Shown piece by piece: positions 50,273-63,060 of a stretch of DNA of 64,000 nucleotides (within the stretch, counting starts at the first letter, position 1; every line of letters starts with the position of its first letter). This stretch comes from Isoetes taiwanensis (taxonomy: Eukaryota > Streptophyta > Lycopodiopsida > Isoetales > Isoetaceae): positions 1,765,887 to 1,829,886 of the forward strand of contig JAJEKV010000052.1 of NCBI GenBank assembly GCA_021234155.1. Reading direction: 5' to 3'. A model generated the notes under the pieces. It worked only from the letters and a program-made list of their open reading frames with translations, made no database searches and had not been told where the DNA came from. Position numbers and translations under genes: made by a program.

Positions 50273-52648
50273 AATTGGGTTGGACTCCAATGGAAACCTC
50301 CCCAACTTTCCTCTTGTATAGAAACCTCCCCAACTTTCACCTAAAGCCTGGGGAGGTTTCCAATCTTGCTAACCTGGGGAGGTTTCCATCAAATCCTAAA
50401 AATATATTATTAGCTTTTGATATTTTTTTGATCTACGACAACAGCTATTCATAATGAACCGAAAATTTAATGTCTGCGGCTAAATTTAATTCAATCTTTT
50501 TCGTATTCCTTTCTAAGTTTGGTTCTGTTTCTTTTTTCAGCCAAACTGGCAATTCCTGAAGCAGAGCGAGTTTCTTGGCGGATTCATGAGACGATCACAG
50601 GTTCTTGACGGATTTGGCACGGTTTGTTGGCGGATTTGGGCGATAGGAGAGCGTCATATGCCAGATCTAAAATCGATGCTCTACAGATGCCCGTTCAGGC
50701 AAGACGGTAGATCTTTGGCCCTCTAAAGTTCTAAAACGGATATGTAGTCTAAATAGAAACAGAATAACAGGTGTATAATAACCCTTGGCAAGCATGGCCG
50801 ATTCTTCTAAATCCGGATGCCTGGGCTGAGCCCATGAAATAAGGCTTTTTGCCTCTCGAAAAAATGACCGATGGAGCTTCTTGTTGGTCGAAATGGATTG
50901 AAATGCCCTAAAATGCTGCTTCGGACTCGAATTGCTGGTTTTCGACCTCGTGATATTGGTTCTCATCACATATTCACCTCTGCTCTACAGAGATCAATGG
51001 CATACAGGTTTGGGTCGTCTTACTTTGATATCTGCTTTGTTATTAATTGTCAACACAACAACTCACAGCATCGTTCCTGCTCATTGCTTCTGATAATAGC
51101 CAGATTAGTTTCTTTGTTTTCTTAGGAAAGGATTAGCAAGGATTAGCTGGCTACATAATCGCTGACTACATAAGCCGATGATATGGCGATTTTTATAGAG
51201 ATTTGAGACATGTAAGAACAAAAGATTATTGCCGTTTGCATCAAATAAGAGACCAAATTATTATGGCCAGTTGCAAATCCAGAAGTACAGAGTAAAATAT
51301 TGGCCTGTAGTTGCCTTTTGTTGATAGAATCTTGCTGTGTTTCTGCTATGTGGTTATGAGGATGTCCTATGTAATAGGATTTATGGTTTTGGCGGAATGA
51401 GCTCAGGCAGTAAGCTGGAATTGCTCAACTTGCTCTACTCAGCAGTATTATTTGTGCTTGAAACAGAGGTTTGATAACCCGTTGGTGCACTGTGGAAGAG
51501 AAAATTTCTCAACAAGACCAAAGACCTGACATCTTACTAACTACTAACTGTGCAGCAAAATGATCCAGGTTTTTCTTATATTCTTAAGAGGCTGCTTATG
51601 CAAACAGATCTCCTATTTGTTATGGTATACATACTAATCTCATTTTTTGTCTAAAGAGATGGGGTGACATCTAGACTAAGAAAGTCTTGAAGCGTTTTTG
51701 TGTTTTAGTTTAATTCTTCTGTAATGTTTCTGAGCAGCAAAATCCCAGCTCTTCTTTTACTTTTGTAAAGTGCTTCAGTTCTTTTGCTTGTTAAATCGAT
51801 GCCCTACTTCTTTTGCATGTTTTTGAAGAGAAAAATGGATGCCAGTTCTTTTGCAGTTTCTTGGACAGAAAAATTGTAGTTCTAGTTCTATTGCATGTTC
51901 TTAAACTAAAAATCATAACCTTACGGTTTTAGCATAGATGACAGTGTTTTGTTTTACAGGTCATTGTATAGTATGATGAATGCCTTTCCTATTGCATGTA
52001 CAGCAATGGTAGAACGACCAGTAAGAAACTAGTCTGTAATGGTTTCCCGGGCAATGATTTCCAAGGACATTAGCAGATTGAAATATAAACATAAAAGTGA
52101 AAAGCTCGGCCATTAGAATTTCAAGGATTGCCATGGCTATGGCTGTAATCTATGGCCATGGTTGGATAATTTATTTGAAGAAATAGCTCACTTTAAAATT
52201 TTATGACATTTTGTGGAAACCTCCCCTAGTTTCTTTGGAAAGTTGGGGAGGTTTCCATAAAATATTTAAAAAAATAAAAAATAGTCATTAATGTTGGCAA
52301 CCACCGACGGATTGCCTCGTCATTAAGACGCACGAGGACCGAGATGCACGGGGGGCTAGTCTTGGTCTTCGTGCAAATTTAAAGAGTCATTTTTTTATTC
52401 TTTTTGTGGAAACCTCCCCACCTTTCTATGGAAACCTCCCCTGTTTTCTTAATTGGAAACCTCCCCAGGTCATCCAAGAAAGTTGGGGAGGTTTCCATGG
52501 AAACCTCCCCTGTTTTCTAATCTGGGAAAGTTGGGGAGGTTTCCAGGGAAAATGGGGGAGGTTTCCAGGAAAATGGGGGAGGTTTCCATGGAAAGTTGGG
52601 GAGGTTTCCATCGGAGCCCAACCCAAATCGGGCGTAGAAAAAACCATC
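50253..52648. mobile_element. Non-autonomous Mutator-like element (MULE), 2.4 kb
   Basis: Flanked by the 11-base target duplication GGGCTTTGTCC (50242-50252 and 52649-52659); 9-11 bases is characteristic of Mutator elements. Imperfect terminal inverted repeats of about 50 bases share ACGCCCGA, TTGGGTTGG and ATGGAAACCTCCCC on opposite strands. Subterminal zones are packed with GGAAACCTCCCC in both orientations. The interior (50450-52200) encodes no transposase; it may hold captured host sequence (for example after TTTTTTCAG near 50540). The paralogous repeat at 61.5-61.9 kb shows the same site without the insertion. Confidence 0.8.
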
Positions 52649-53600
52649 GGGCTTTGTCCTTGTAAAAGGCACATGGTTTACTAAAAGGAGGCTTCTATGA
52701 CATTACAAAGGAGAAAGCAACAAGTGGATAATAACAGGGACATCCTTATTTAAATGCGTTCAAAGCTCATTTAAGAGGATTTCGGGTGCTCTAATTTTAT
52801 TTTCTTCTTATGAATTTCGACGTTATCAGCAACGGTTCCAGAGATGAGGGCTTTGATTTCTATATATGCAGTTCATTTGAAGCCCCCTATGCATTCCGTT
52901 TTCATTCCTAGAATATCTCATTCAAGTGGTCAAAAAGCTATAATAGCAATTGCGATTTTGAACTTGAAGTTATCCAGAAATAATTACTCAGGTTGGGTCA
53001 AGACTATTTGATAGGAGTCGTGGTGATCATGGTTCCCAACTTCCAATTTTATAGCTACAAGCATTGTCTGCAATAAATTCGTTTGTTCTATGAATTTGAT
53101 TTCTATTAGAGATGAAATATCGATGAGTATAGCTATGATTGAAGTTGAACCAGAGAACTCCCAACCAGATGTTTGAGTATAGAGGAGAAGTAAGGTCAGT
53201 TTATGCTATGAAAAAAGTATAGGATGCATAAGAAATAAACATATTTTTATCTTTGTTCTTTCCTCTAAACAGGAATAACAAGCATAAGAAATAGCCTTTT
53301 AAAGGATATGAGCATAAGCATTAGGATTTGCAATCTTAATTTTGAGTATACTGAGTTTAATAGAGATTGACTTTGGATAGATAATCCTTTATGACCGCAG
53401 CAGATGTCACCTTTGTGGCGTAACAAGGATAATATTTTGATGTATAATTTCACGTCAATATCTTGCTAATGCTACATGAACCAAGTTATCTGTCCATGTG
53501 TTGTGGCTCAAAAGCATAAGGTATGTATATTAAGGAGTTGAATTTACCTTTATTTGGGAGGGGCTTTTATTATCTATTATGAAGCCACTATATATATAAC

Positions 53601-54545
53601 AAGGAGGACTTGTGATAAGGGGGGGATGACCAACTCTTAAAGGAGGAAGGACGTCTGAGATTTGTACATCGGCCAGTTACAAGCTATCGACAAAAAGAGA
53701 CACTAAGGCAGACGTGGCGGGTTAAATTGTGAGCAGAGATGCTCCAGACGGCAACGGTTTGCAGATTGCTCATAAAGCCTATGTTGCAGATTGTTATCCA
53801 TAACTACCTTCTTATCTAGAAGCCTATTTAATTTTTCCTTCTGATCGGAGACTGTGGTTTAGCAGTGGTGATCAGGAGCCAATTAAGCCAGTGTGTAGCT
53901 TTGCCAATATAGCCTTTTAGAGGTGGATCCGGTTGGGCGGCTAAGCACTGTGCCATAGCAATTGTTTTATATTGTGTTCCAAATTGACCAAAGATTTATT
54001 GTTTAATTGTATATTCAATAATTCAAGGATGTTCAAAGAGTCCAAATCCACAAATCATATCAATTGATATAAGAGTGCAATTCAGATCTTTTATGGAACT
54101 GTGGGTTACGGAGTCACAGAAGGAAGATATTGTAATTTCTATACAATCCATAAACTGTTGATATAAATAGAGTTTATATCAGTGACGGTAGTGTTTACAT
54201 CGATGATGACCTGAAGTAATTCAAAAGCGTTGTAGAATTTTTAGAAGGAAAATTTACATGGCATATGTGGCCTGGAAACAGCAGCAGAGCATATCCAAAC
54301 ATGCAATGGCACAGCTGGAGGCATAAAGCAAGAAGAGAAAAGTGGGCATTTCTTTTGCAAGGCATTGGAGAGGAATTAATTATCTTGAGATTCAGAAACT
54401 AAAGCCGAATAGAATTATCCATTCTGATATTATCACCCGAACACAGTTGAAAAATTATTCTTTTTCTTGGTTATGAGGCTATTATTTTTTTCCACCATGA
54501 TATAACACCGAGCCACAGAAGACATTAAATTTCCTACAGAACCAA
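53601..54545. other. Intergenic, no gene recognised
   Basis: AT-rich sequence between the LTR-like repeat and the L1 tail. No coding or RNA feature recognised. Confidence 0.5.
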
Positions 54546-54625
54546 TCCCCCCCCCCTTTTTTTTGAAGGACGAAAGCCAAAAAGTTTATTAATCAGATAA
54601 AAAGTACAAAATTTACATGTCTCAT

Positions 54626-57600
54626 CTAACTGTGTAAGCACAAAAAGATGCCACAGGATTGTAGCCAGCACCACGCTCGTTGAACCGCAGGACAATCCAA
54701 GAGACAATACTCAAGAGTCTCAACGTCTGAAAGACAGAGCAGGCATACTGCAGATATGCGAGGATCATTGCGATGTCGGAAGGCATTAACCCGTAGGCAC
54801 CTGTAGATAATCTGCCACCATAGTACAGAGACTTTAAGATGGAGCAACCTATCCCAAAGCCATCGCCATGTACGACACAAAGTGGGCTGTGGAACTTGTA
54901 GGTGCCACCTATCTGGCAACTGGAGGGGTTGTGGTGCTAAAAGAAGGCGGTATACTGATCTGACAATGTGTTTGCCTTTGTGAATATTTTCATGACAATC
55001 CCATGGCACCTTTTCAGCAACATCAACTTGCACTATAAGAGGCAAATTTTCTGCGAACTTCTCTCATGGAGATACATCCCAATGAGAGAGCAGGAACTTT
55101 GCCTAAAATTCAAACCAAGATAGTAGGCGACCCCCTTCATACCATGCTTGAAAACCCATCGTCTCTGTTAAGGGGATGAACTGATGCTGTCAATGGAGGT
55201 GTTGAGGGGTCTGGAGGCAGTGGTGCCCACCACCATGGAGTCTCCAATAGGGTGTGGATAGAGGGGCATGGCCAAAAAGGATGTTTGACCGCCTCCATGC
55301 TGTCAACAAGAGACACAAAAATGGAGAAGCACTTGGAGAAGGATGCAGAGTCTGAAATAAAGCCCAAGGTAGGACTGGTTTGACAACCTTCTTGCCTAGA
55401 GGGATACAGTGACCAAGAGCTTGTCTAAGAAGGCGTAAACCAGGAGAGTCATCCTCACCATTCAGAAGTCTCCAAATGAACTTTGAAATAAGAACTTTGC
55501 TTTGCAGTAGAAGTCCATCATACCTAGACCACTTCCCCATGCACCTTCCTCAGTACCTGCCCATATAAAGTTTCGAACTATTGCAATGAGCTCACACACT
55601 TTGCTCCGTGGGGCTAGCAGTAAGGATGCCATATAAACATAGGTACTACTAAGGACTGACTTGACCACTGTAATGCGATCCGCAAGAGACAACTTTGTGG
55701 TGGACCACCAGAACAAGTGCTTCTTCAAACCCTTAATGATCTCCTCCCATGCAGCTCCCATGGTAACATGGATGCCAACTGGAATCTCCAACAACTTGAT
55801 GGCCTGTCCATCCGCAAGTAATTTTCATGGATAATCATGAACACACGCCGGAGTCGGACTATCCAATGTCCATAAAGCTGTACACTTCTGCCACCCCACA
55901 AGGACACCGGAAGCCAGTAAAAAAGTGTCTAAGAGCATTTTGGCGTTGCAAGATTCTCAGCATTAGCGACTAGGAAGATGAACGTGTCATCTGCATATGA
56001 TTGCAAACCTCTTGTGTGCTATCCTCCATTGCAAGACCATGGAGAAGTCCCTCTGTGATTGCAACGGTGTATAACTGCGACAAAGCCTCTGCAACAATTG
56101 TGAAAAGCAATGGTGCTAAAGGGCACCCCTGGCAAATACCACGACCGAGTGAGAAGGTATTCGACGGCTCACCATGGAACATAACAGTCGCCCAGGCAGA
56201 GACATGCAGCTTCATAATATCTGATGTGAATTGTTCCCAAATCCCAGTCTTAGCATACATCGACGCATGAATTTTCAGCTGACACTGTCATACGCCTTTG
56301 CAAAATCAAGCTTAAAGTATACAACTAGAAGGTTTTTCTTACGTGTCCGATAAATTCCCTCATAAGCAGCAGCAACATGTTCAGAATGCATTGTTTTGGA
56401 AGAAAACTTGACTGGTTTGTTGAGATGGACTCTGCCAAGATGTTCTTTACCCGCTCTGCAAAAGCCTTGGCAAAGATCTTATATACGGATGACAATAAGG
56501 TGATGGGCCGCCAGTTTGTAATAGTCTGAGGATGCTTGACCTTGGGGATGAGTGAAATGGCACCTGTGTTTAGAATTCTATCCAAAGCAATGGAGCGCCG
56601 AAAGTCATAGAAAACATCATATACATCTGGCTCCAGCCATTCCCAATACTCCTGGAAGAACTCAATTGGTAGACCATCCAAACCTGGGCATTTGCCTCTT
56701 TTCAGTTCAAAGACTGTCGAACCTAAATCATCAGTTGTCATAGCCACCTCTATTGACTCGCGCTGCTCATCAAAGATGATGGGAGGGAATCCTAGACAAA
56801 ATAGCATCTCGCATTTCTGATTGAAAGGGAAGATGTTTCTCAGCAAAAAAAAATCTGGAAGTGATTATGCAGATGTTGTTTGAGTTCAGTTGGCTCTGTT
56901 AGCACTGAACCATCTGGCAAAAGTAATGAGGACATGATTGACGTCATGCGATGCCTCTTAGCCGCACTGAAAAGAAGTCTGTACAACGGTCTCCATCATG
57001 AAACCACTGCAGACATGCCTTCGTCTTTGCCTGCTGAATTTGCTCCTCCTCCAATGCTTGGATCTGTGCCAATGAACACCTGGAAGACATCCCTATCGAG
57101 AATGGAGCAGGTCCTGATACAAGGTGTCCAATAAAGCACGACCTGCTGCTACAGACTCTCGGCCCACTGTTTGGCAAAACCTTTGACTGCCGCAATTGCC
57201 AGTCATGTCTCGACGTCTGTTGAAGGCAGTTGTCCACGTGTTCTTGCAGCCTTCTTGAAAGTCAACATCCTTTTTAAGAACTCTACATTCAAGCGAAAAC
57301 ACGTCCCTCCAGGCCGTCGCTGCTGCAGGGGCTCGTCTGAAATGAATTGCGAATGGTGGTCTGAAACTAAGTTGCTTTTGAGACAGAACCGAAAAAGACC
57401 TGGAAGTGCCATAGTTACATTTGCATTCTAGTAAGTTCTATCCAACCGAAAGCTTGCGCGACCCCCACCAACTTGACCATTGCACCAAGTAAAGGCACCT
57501 TCACCATCAATCTCCGAGAGGTTGCAGTCATGGAGTAGAGGGAGCCACTGCTAGCGTTCAAAACTAGACACCACTATAGAAGTAGCCCCCAACTGATCAG

Positions 57601-58033
57601 ACTCCATTTCTACCATATTAAAATCCCCAACAAGAAGCCATGAAATGTGGCAGCCCAAGTTGAGCATCTTCCCTCGCAAGGAGGCCCACAGTGAAGCTCT
57701 CTGATGGGGTCTGTCATGGAAATAAACATTAATTAGACCATATTTAATCCCTTGTTCCTACCATACAATTAGGGCCCAACGACCAAAATAATCAGCCTGA
57801 GTGAAGATGACTGGCAACGAAGGAAGTCATGTTATCACCACCCCTGCACTGGCAGAATCAGCTGCTGCGATAAGGACATTAAACCTTCGACCAATCATGT
57901 CTGCAAGCTTTGATATGTCTCCCTTACGACACTTGTGCTCTTGAAGACATACAAACTGGGCATCCAATCTCGATAAATAGATGGGGGAAGGGGGGGAGGC
58001 CACCCCCTGAATATTCCATGAAACTAACCGCAT
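54626..58033 (-). pseudogene. L1 ORF2: endonuclease, RT and zf-RVT
   Basis: Endonuclease start MRLVSWNIQGVASPPSP (58033), LDAQFVCLQEHKC, then GDFNMVEMESDQLGA near 57600 and SDHHSQFI near 57360. RT: VFELKRGKCPGLDGLPIEFF, NTGAISLIPK and NWRPITLLSSVYKIFAKAFA (56846-56325), RGICQGCPLAPLLFTIVAEA (about 56140), an ADDTFIF catalytic box near 55980 and KKHLFWWSTTKLSLADRITV near 55700. The C-terminal zf-RVT-like knuckle is CLLCLSDVETLEYCLLDCPA near 54700. Successive blocks fall in different frames with several stops, so the copy is inactive. Confidence 0.87.
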
Positions 58034-58099
58034 TGACCTTGTGATGGGGCCAATTCAGATGAGATCGTTGGTGTCTCAAAGGACTTTGAGGATGCTTCC

Positions 58100-60264
58100 T
58101 GGGCATCTAGCAGGGCAGTAACCTCATCAACCAAATCAGCCCACTGAAGTGGATCAAAACAACCACAGTGGAATGCAATGGAGGAGCAGTGCTACATGAA
58201 ACAAGAACTGAGGGCTGGGATACAGAGGAATTAGATCCCTTAGCTGATTTTCATGGTTGACGAAGAGCCGGTGGATGTTTTGGTGGTGGGTGGATGCCAC
58301 GCCTATCAATGTCCATATACTATCCATGAGCCTCTTCAATTTGCTCTTGCGATCTCTAAATTTCAGCCAGTCTCAACATTTGGTGATCTAGAGACTGAGA
58401 TGGGGGAGCTGCAACTGGAAGAGCGGGGGGGAGGGGGGGGGGAGGGAAGGGCAGTCACAGGCACATGGATGTGAGAGATATCCATTGAGGTGGGGGCTGA
58501 TGTAGGAGCATGAAGTGCAGGAGGAGTATATAGAGAACCTTGTTAGTGAACCCTGCGATATTGAGCAAAGGGAGGGGCTTCAGGAAACATGAGAGTTAGC
58601 TCAGGACGATTCAACAAGGACAGCTTAAATGGAAAGAACATGGGCCTGCTCTGGACAATAATTGTTTGAGGCAAATCACGATGAATGGGCCTTGCAACAC
58701 AAATCTTGGTGATGCCACTGGTTATGGAGTGTTGCAAATGCAGTCCAATCTCATTAACAATGGTAGAAATGAACTTGGAATCCTGTAGCTCTAGAGGAAA
58801 ATCTTCAATAGCAAACCAGAAGGGGGCACGTAAGGCACCTGGCTTAGTTGGAAAGGATCCAGGAACATACTATTGATAGAGCAAGAAGTGCTTCCAAAGA
58901 GGATCAACACCTCGTTCTATGAGTTGAGTAGTCGGCTCAGGAGATCCAAACATTAGAAGAAAGCAACGTTGATCTTTTGCCACAAGCTTGATAGATTGAT
59001 AAGCAGAAAGCCCTAGCTTATGAAGGTGCCCAGACAACCAAGACCCCACGCGCTTCAAATCCAAGAAAGGGCCAGTAAAGTGGCAGACCACGGAACACGC
59101 AACCAGCTGCTCCACATGTCGCCGATGATCTTCACGGCTAATCTGCACCACTGGAGCCCCAAAATGCTCAAAAGTTGCCATGCGCTCCTGGACCTCATAA
59201 AATATTTCGTCTGATGGGAGCTGGAGATCCATAGAGTCTTGCTTGGCTTGTAATTGCTGGAGATAGGACAGAACTTCTTTCCTGTTATTATCCACCATGG
59301 TGGCAATGACCTCTAAGACACGAGTTGAGGTGGCAGGAGTCGCCAAGCCCTTGCAAAGCCACTCAGAGAACCGCACACCTGTAACTCGAGCCACTGTGTC
59401 AGATGATCTCCAAGATGAGGTCGATGCAGCTCTGGGGATGGAAGAATGTTGCCCCAGACTGCTGTGGGGGAAGAGGGGGAAACTCCTCCTGTCCTGAGGA
59501 ACCTCCAACGTGTGTTGGACATACCACTTGCCCTGCGGGTACACCAGTTTGTGTAGGTTGCACCACCATCCGAGCACTGCCTCTAGGAGTAGTTCACGCC
59601 AAGGAACTTCCAACCTGTGTTGGAGGTGTCATCTGTGCAACACTATTAGGTGCCGCCTTTCCAGAGGAGCACTTTAGAGGCACGTGAGGTCTGAACTGAC
59701 ATGAGGGACCTCCAACCTGTGTTGGAGGAGCTACTAGCCCAGCAGCAACTTTAGCAGACAAAGAGAGTCTTGCCTGACCACCAGAACCTTTAATAAGTGT
59801 TGGAGGCGCTAATTGGGCAGAGCACACCACCTGACCCGAGGAACCTCTAACGTGCATTGGAGGTGCGACACTCTCAGAAGAGTTTCCCAACATGTTCAAC
59901 ACATCTTCCAGTCTCACCAGACGTATGGGCAACAATGTGAGCTTTAGTTGAGCCAACTACAGTTGGAGTAGAAACTAGAACAAGTAATTGAGAAGAGGAG
60001 AGAGATGGAGCTCCTGTCTCAATTGAGGCGGCCACACTCGTGCCATTAGAACATATTGGGCAACACTAAAGGGTTGAGGTGCATCGAAGAAGCTAAATTC
60101 TCAGGAGCCGAAAGAGCACCCTCGCGAGCCATTTTGTGTGCATCACGTACACAAATTCTGGGAGAAACTGCAGCATATTCTTTTCCAATTCCACCATGTA
60201 CTATGGTAGAAGCACCAGAAGCACGTTTTAGCGGGCTGCGACTAGATCTTGTCATCTTCACCAA
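58100..60264 (-). pseudogene. L1 ORF1: DUF4283-like nucleic-acid-binding protein
   Basis: Probable start at 60264 (MVKMTRSSRSPLKRASGAS). The middle part has repeated APPTQVGG-type units. A 247-aa open segment (58870-59613) holds EHRRHVEQL-like helices and a DUF4283-type region: VVCHFTGPFLDLKRVGSWLS, then KLVAKDQRCFLLMFGSPE. Downstream, PIHRDLPQTIIVQSRPMFFP near 58640 continues the fold seen in plant LINE ORF1 proteins. A G/C homopolymer-rich stretch near 58420-58450 and frame changes indicate decay. The C-terminal limit is uncertain. No CCHC knuckle was found by eye. Confidence 0.7.
59495..59880 (-). repeat. Short palindromic repeats inside L1 ORF1
   Basis: CCTCCAAC...GTTGGAGG-type units recur near 59503, 59545, 59608, 59709, 59788 and 59846, spaced 40-105 bases. 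Several are near-perfect inverted repeats. On the minus strand they encode APPTQVGG-like peptides. Confidence 0.65.
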
Positions 60265-60690
60265 GAGAGGAAGGCCGAAGTTTCAGAGCTGAACAGTCTT
60301 TCCCAACAGGCCAATCTCTGAAAAGATTAGGACCACTGGATGGAGTGCTCAAAAAGCTTTCCAACAAGCCCAAACACGCCTAAAACTGCCACCAGATGCA
60401 GAAGTTATGGCCAAAAGAAAAGTGCAGCCAAGCCCTAGCACCGCCAAAAGAGGGCCGGGACTGTCAGGCGGATTCGTTCTATCAAAACAAAAGAAACACC
60501 ATACAAATCATACATTGACGGAAAGTCTTTCGACAAGCTTTCTAATGAGCCCAAGAACATCTAAATCTGACACCAAAATCCCGAGTTATCAGCAAAAGGG
60601 TGGGGCTGAAACCCTAAGCGCCGTCATGTGCGCCTCTCTTGCATCATCTCCTCTCTTGCACCAGTTCCTTTATCCAGTTAAGGCTTGCTC

Positions 60691-61490
60691 ATGATCAGAG
60701 ATAGCCAATAATAACAGATGATGTGGTGACCTTAAGCACGGAGAATACTTATATGAGACAGACAAGGGCTAAGCTTGTGAAAGCTAGTGTTGACTAGGGT
60801 CGGGAATTTCAAAACCTAAAACCACAACCTCTAATCAATTACCCAAAAGAGCTGTTGCTGCAAAAATTTAGTATTTACGTGAATTTTTCTCCCTTTATCC
60901 GTATCATCAATTTTAAAAGCACAATTACCAATATACATGGGTCTGTAAGTATTTGACTATTAGTTTCCAATTTGCAGATTTATAGTTGATCTAAAGTTTT
61001 GGCATAAGATCTCATGAGCATGCAAGTTAAATTATTTAAATAGAGTAAAGTTTTTTATGGTTATAAGATCTTAATGTTCAAATAATTATTGAAAAGCTAC
61101 TTCCTAATGGAAGGAAACTCTCTTCCTTGTTCAAGTTAAATGGTGAAATTTAACTTGATGGTTCAGAAAGGAGGTCTTTCTTGCCCAAGTTAAGGTTAGA
61201 TTACATGCTTGGACGAATAGAAAGGGGAATTATCTGGGAATGCCATGCTTGTTCAAGCGTGGGACGCCTACTTGATGGATAAACATGGGAATTACTTTTG
61301 TCCAAGTGCAGAAATCGTCTTGGGGGATCGGAGGAGAAGATTCTCAGGGGGAATAACATCAATCCCGAGAAGGGAAGGACTAACACACTTCTCATAGGAT
61401 GATCAATGATAAATTTTGTGGAGAGGTTTAATGTTTTTTCTTCCATGTTAATGGCGATCGAGGACGATTGATCGTGAGAAGGGAAGGATT
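60691..61490. other. Intergenic, no gene recognised
   Basis: AT-rich. Frames are short and without domains. Confidence 0.5.
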
Positions 61491-62000
61491 GTTATGGTAC
61501 AAGCACATGGGAGTGGTCCACGATGAAAGAGCTATACAAAATTGGGAAAGCTATGCAGATATTTCAATATAGGCCGATAATATAAGGGCCAAGGGATAAT
61601 ATTTGTGAAAAAAGAGCATTACCAAAATACCCAAGCACAATTATTATTGAAGGACCTTGGATGAGACAAATATATTTTTACATCATGCCAAAGCGAGACT
61701 TTATATTGTATGAAGGGGTCGTGATTAATGATAAAAGGGAAGCAAAGACAAATTCTATTGAAGGGAATGACCTTTTAGCTATAAAAGGAGGATTGTAGAA
61801 TTTGTATATGTGGAAGTCACGATCAATATAGACAAGGGCTTTGTCCTTGTAAAAGGCACGTGGTTTACTAAAAGGAGGCTTCCACGGCATTACAAAGGAG
61901 AACGCAACACGTGGATCATAAAAGTTGCGTTGAACCTTTATCTTTATTTAGGATGGGCCTTTATTCTCTCTAACGCCCATCCAGTGTTAGTTCTTATCAA
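61491..62000 (+). repeat. LTR-like interspersed repeat, copy 2 (uninterrupted)
   Basis: Starts TGTTATGG and matches the copy at 49870-50252 plus 52649-52735. It carries the continuous string GGGCTTTGTCCTTGTAAAAG at about 61838, the pre-insertion state of the MULE target. The end is approximate (near ATCAATCAATCA, about 62003). Probably a solo LTR or a fragment; class uncertain. Confidence 0.55.
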
Positions 62001-62375
62001 TCAATCAAGCTAACTAAAATCCATATATGTTTCCTGATTCGATTCCACTCCTTTGGGTTTCTCCATCTCCTTGGTTTGCTAATGCTTGCTTAGTTTCTTG
62101 TTAATATTGCTCCTTAGATCGAATAACTCTTCCTCAAATTGATTTGTACCTGCTTGCAATCAGATAGTACCGCAATTTTCTCAAGGGAAAGAAAGCAGGT
62201 ACTTTGCAAAGAAATGTTCTACCTTCTGGATCATCATCCCAGTACATTCTGGCGAAGAGTATTGCACAAGCCTTTGCAGCTTGTGAGGAACATCAATTCA
62301 GAGCAATGGATACAATAATTATAGCAGCTCTATGATCGGCTTGGGATCGCACAGTAATACTACCACAGATGGGCC
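62001..62375. other. Intergenic, no gene recognised
   Basis: Mixed composition. No domain or RNA gene recognised. Confidence 0.45.
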
Positions 62376-62379
62376 CCAC

Positions 62380-63060
62380 ACTAGTCATCATGGAGGCAGA
62401 TGTCAGCAAGGGCTAGCTATGTCTCAGTAATGGCAAGGCGATAGATTGAGTGGCATGTAGATAGAGCTGCTCAAATGGACGGGTCCTCCAATATTGCCCA
62501 TCCTAATGGCATTGCTCAATAGGGCACTACAAGAAGGCTTTTTCCCAATGTGGACACTAGCAGAGTTGTTGTCATATATAAAACGGGTGATCCTGATTGT
62601 CTGGCCAAATATCGCGCCATCATGGTCAATTCATTCTTTGCCAAACTGCTGGCTGGTATTATCGAGCAACAATTGATGGTATGGACAGTGGAAGCAGAAG
62701 TATGTGCCTCTTATGCAGGTGAGATTCTACCATCAACACTCCACCATTGATCATATATTCGCTCTATGGACCTTGATCGAAGATAGAAGAATCGTCGGCA
62801 AGACCTATATTACTGCATTGTGGATTTCGCAAAAGTTTTTGACATTGTACCTCGGGATAAGTTGTGGGATAGATTGAGGCAATTGTGGGCCCCTATGGAT
62901 TTGCAAAATGCGATATACAAATTGCGTAAGGCATGCTCAGGCCGACTGACATTATCAGGATAGCCTATCGTCAGCAGTATTGGAGTCTGTCAGGGATGCC
63001 CACTCTCTCCAATGCTCTTTGGCCTGTATATGACCGCAAATCTAGAAGATATGATCGCAA
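62380..63060 (+). mobile_element. LINE copy D: RT fragment
   Basis: RT blocks parallel the GC-rich LINE: ALLNRALQEGFFPMW, TSRVVVIYKTGDPDCLAKYR, AIMVNSFFAKLLAGIIEQQ at about 62510-62670, a VDFAKVFD-type motif A near 62820 and QGCPLSPMLFGLYM near 62995-63035. Frames are broken. The YADD box and everything after it are missing: sequence switches near 63035-63060 to ORF1-like sequence of another copy. Confidence 0.8.

Larger units (their letters stand above)
49870..53600 (+). repeat. LTR-like interspersed repeat, copy 1, split by a DNA element
   Basis: About 49870-50252 and 52649-52735 match 61491-61910 closely; shared strings include GGACCTTGGATGAGACAAAT, TGTATGAAGGGGTCGTGATT and AAAAGGAGGCTTC. 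The start TGTTATG is common to both copies and is LTR-like, but no primer site, partner LTR or coding region was seen, so the class is uncertain. Weak similarity resumes near 53530-53580, suggesting a second interruption at about 52735-53525. Treated as a broken fossil. Confidence 0.55.
54547..60690 (-). mobile_element. L1-type LINE, full-length size, broken
   Basis: About 6.1 kb on the minus strand: a 5' UTR (about 60265-60690, start approximate), ORF1, ORF2 and a 3' end TTTTTGGCTTTCGTCCTTC followed by A8 and a run of about ten G (54547-54564 on the plus strand as C then T). That 3' end and the poly(A) tail are typical of plant L1. Both ORFs are interrupted. It differs in ORF1, RT motifs and tail from the other LINEs in this window. 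Confidence 0.88.
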
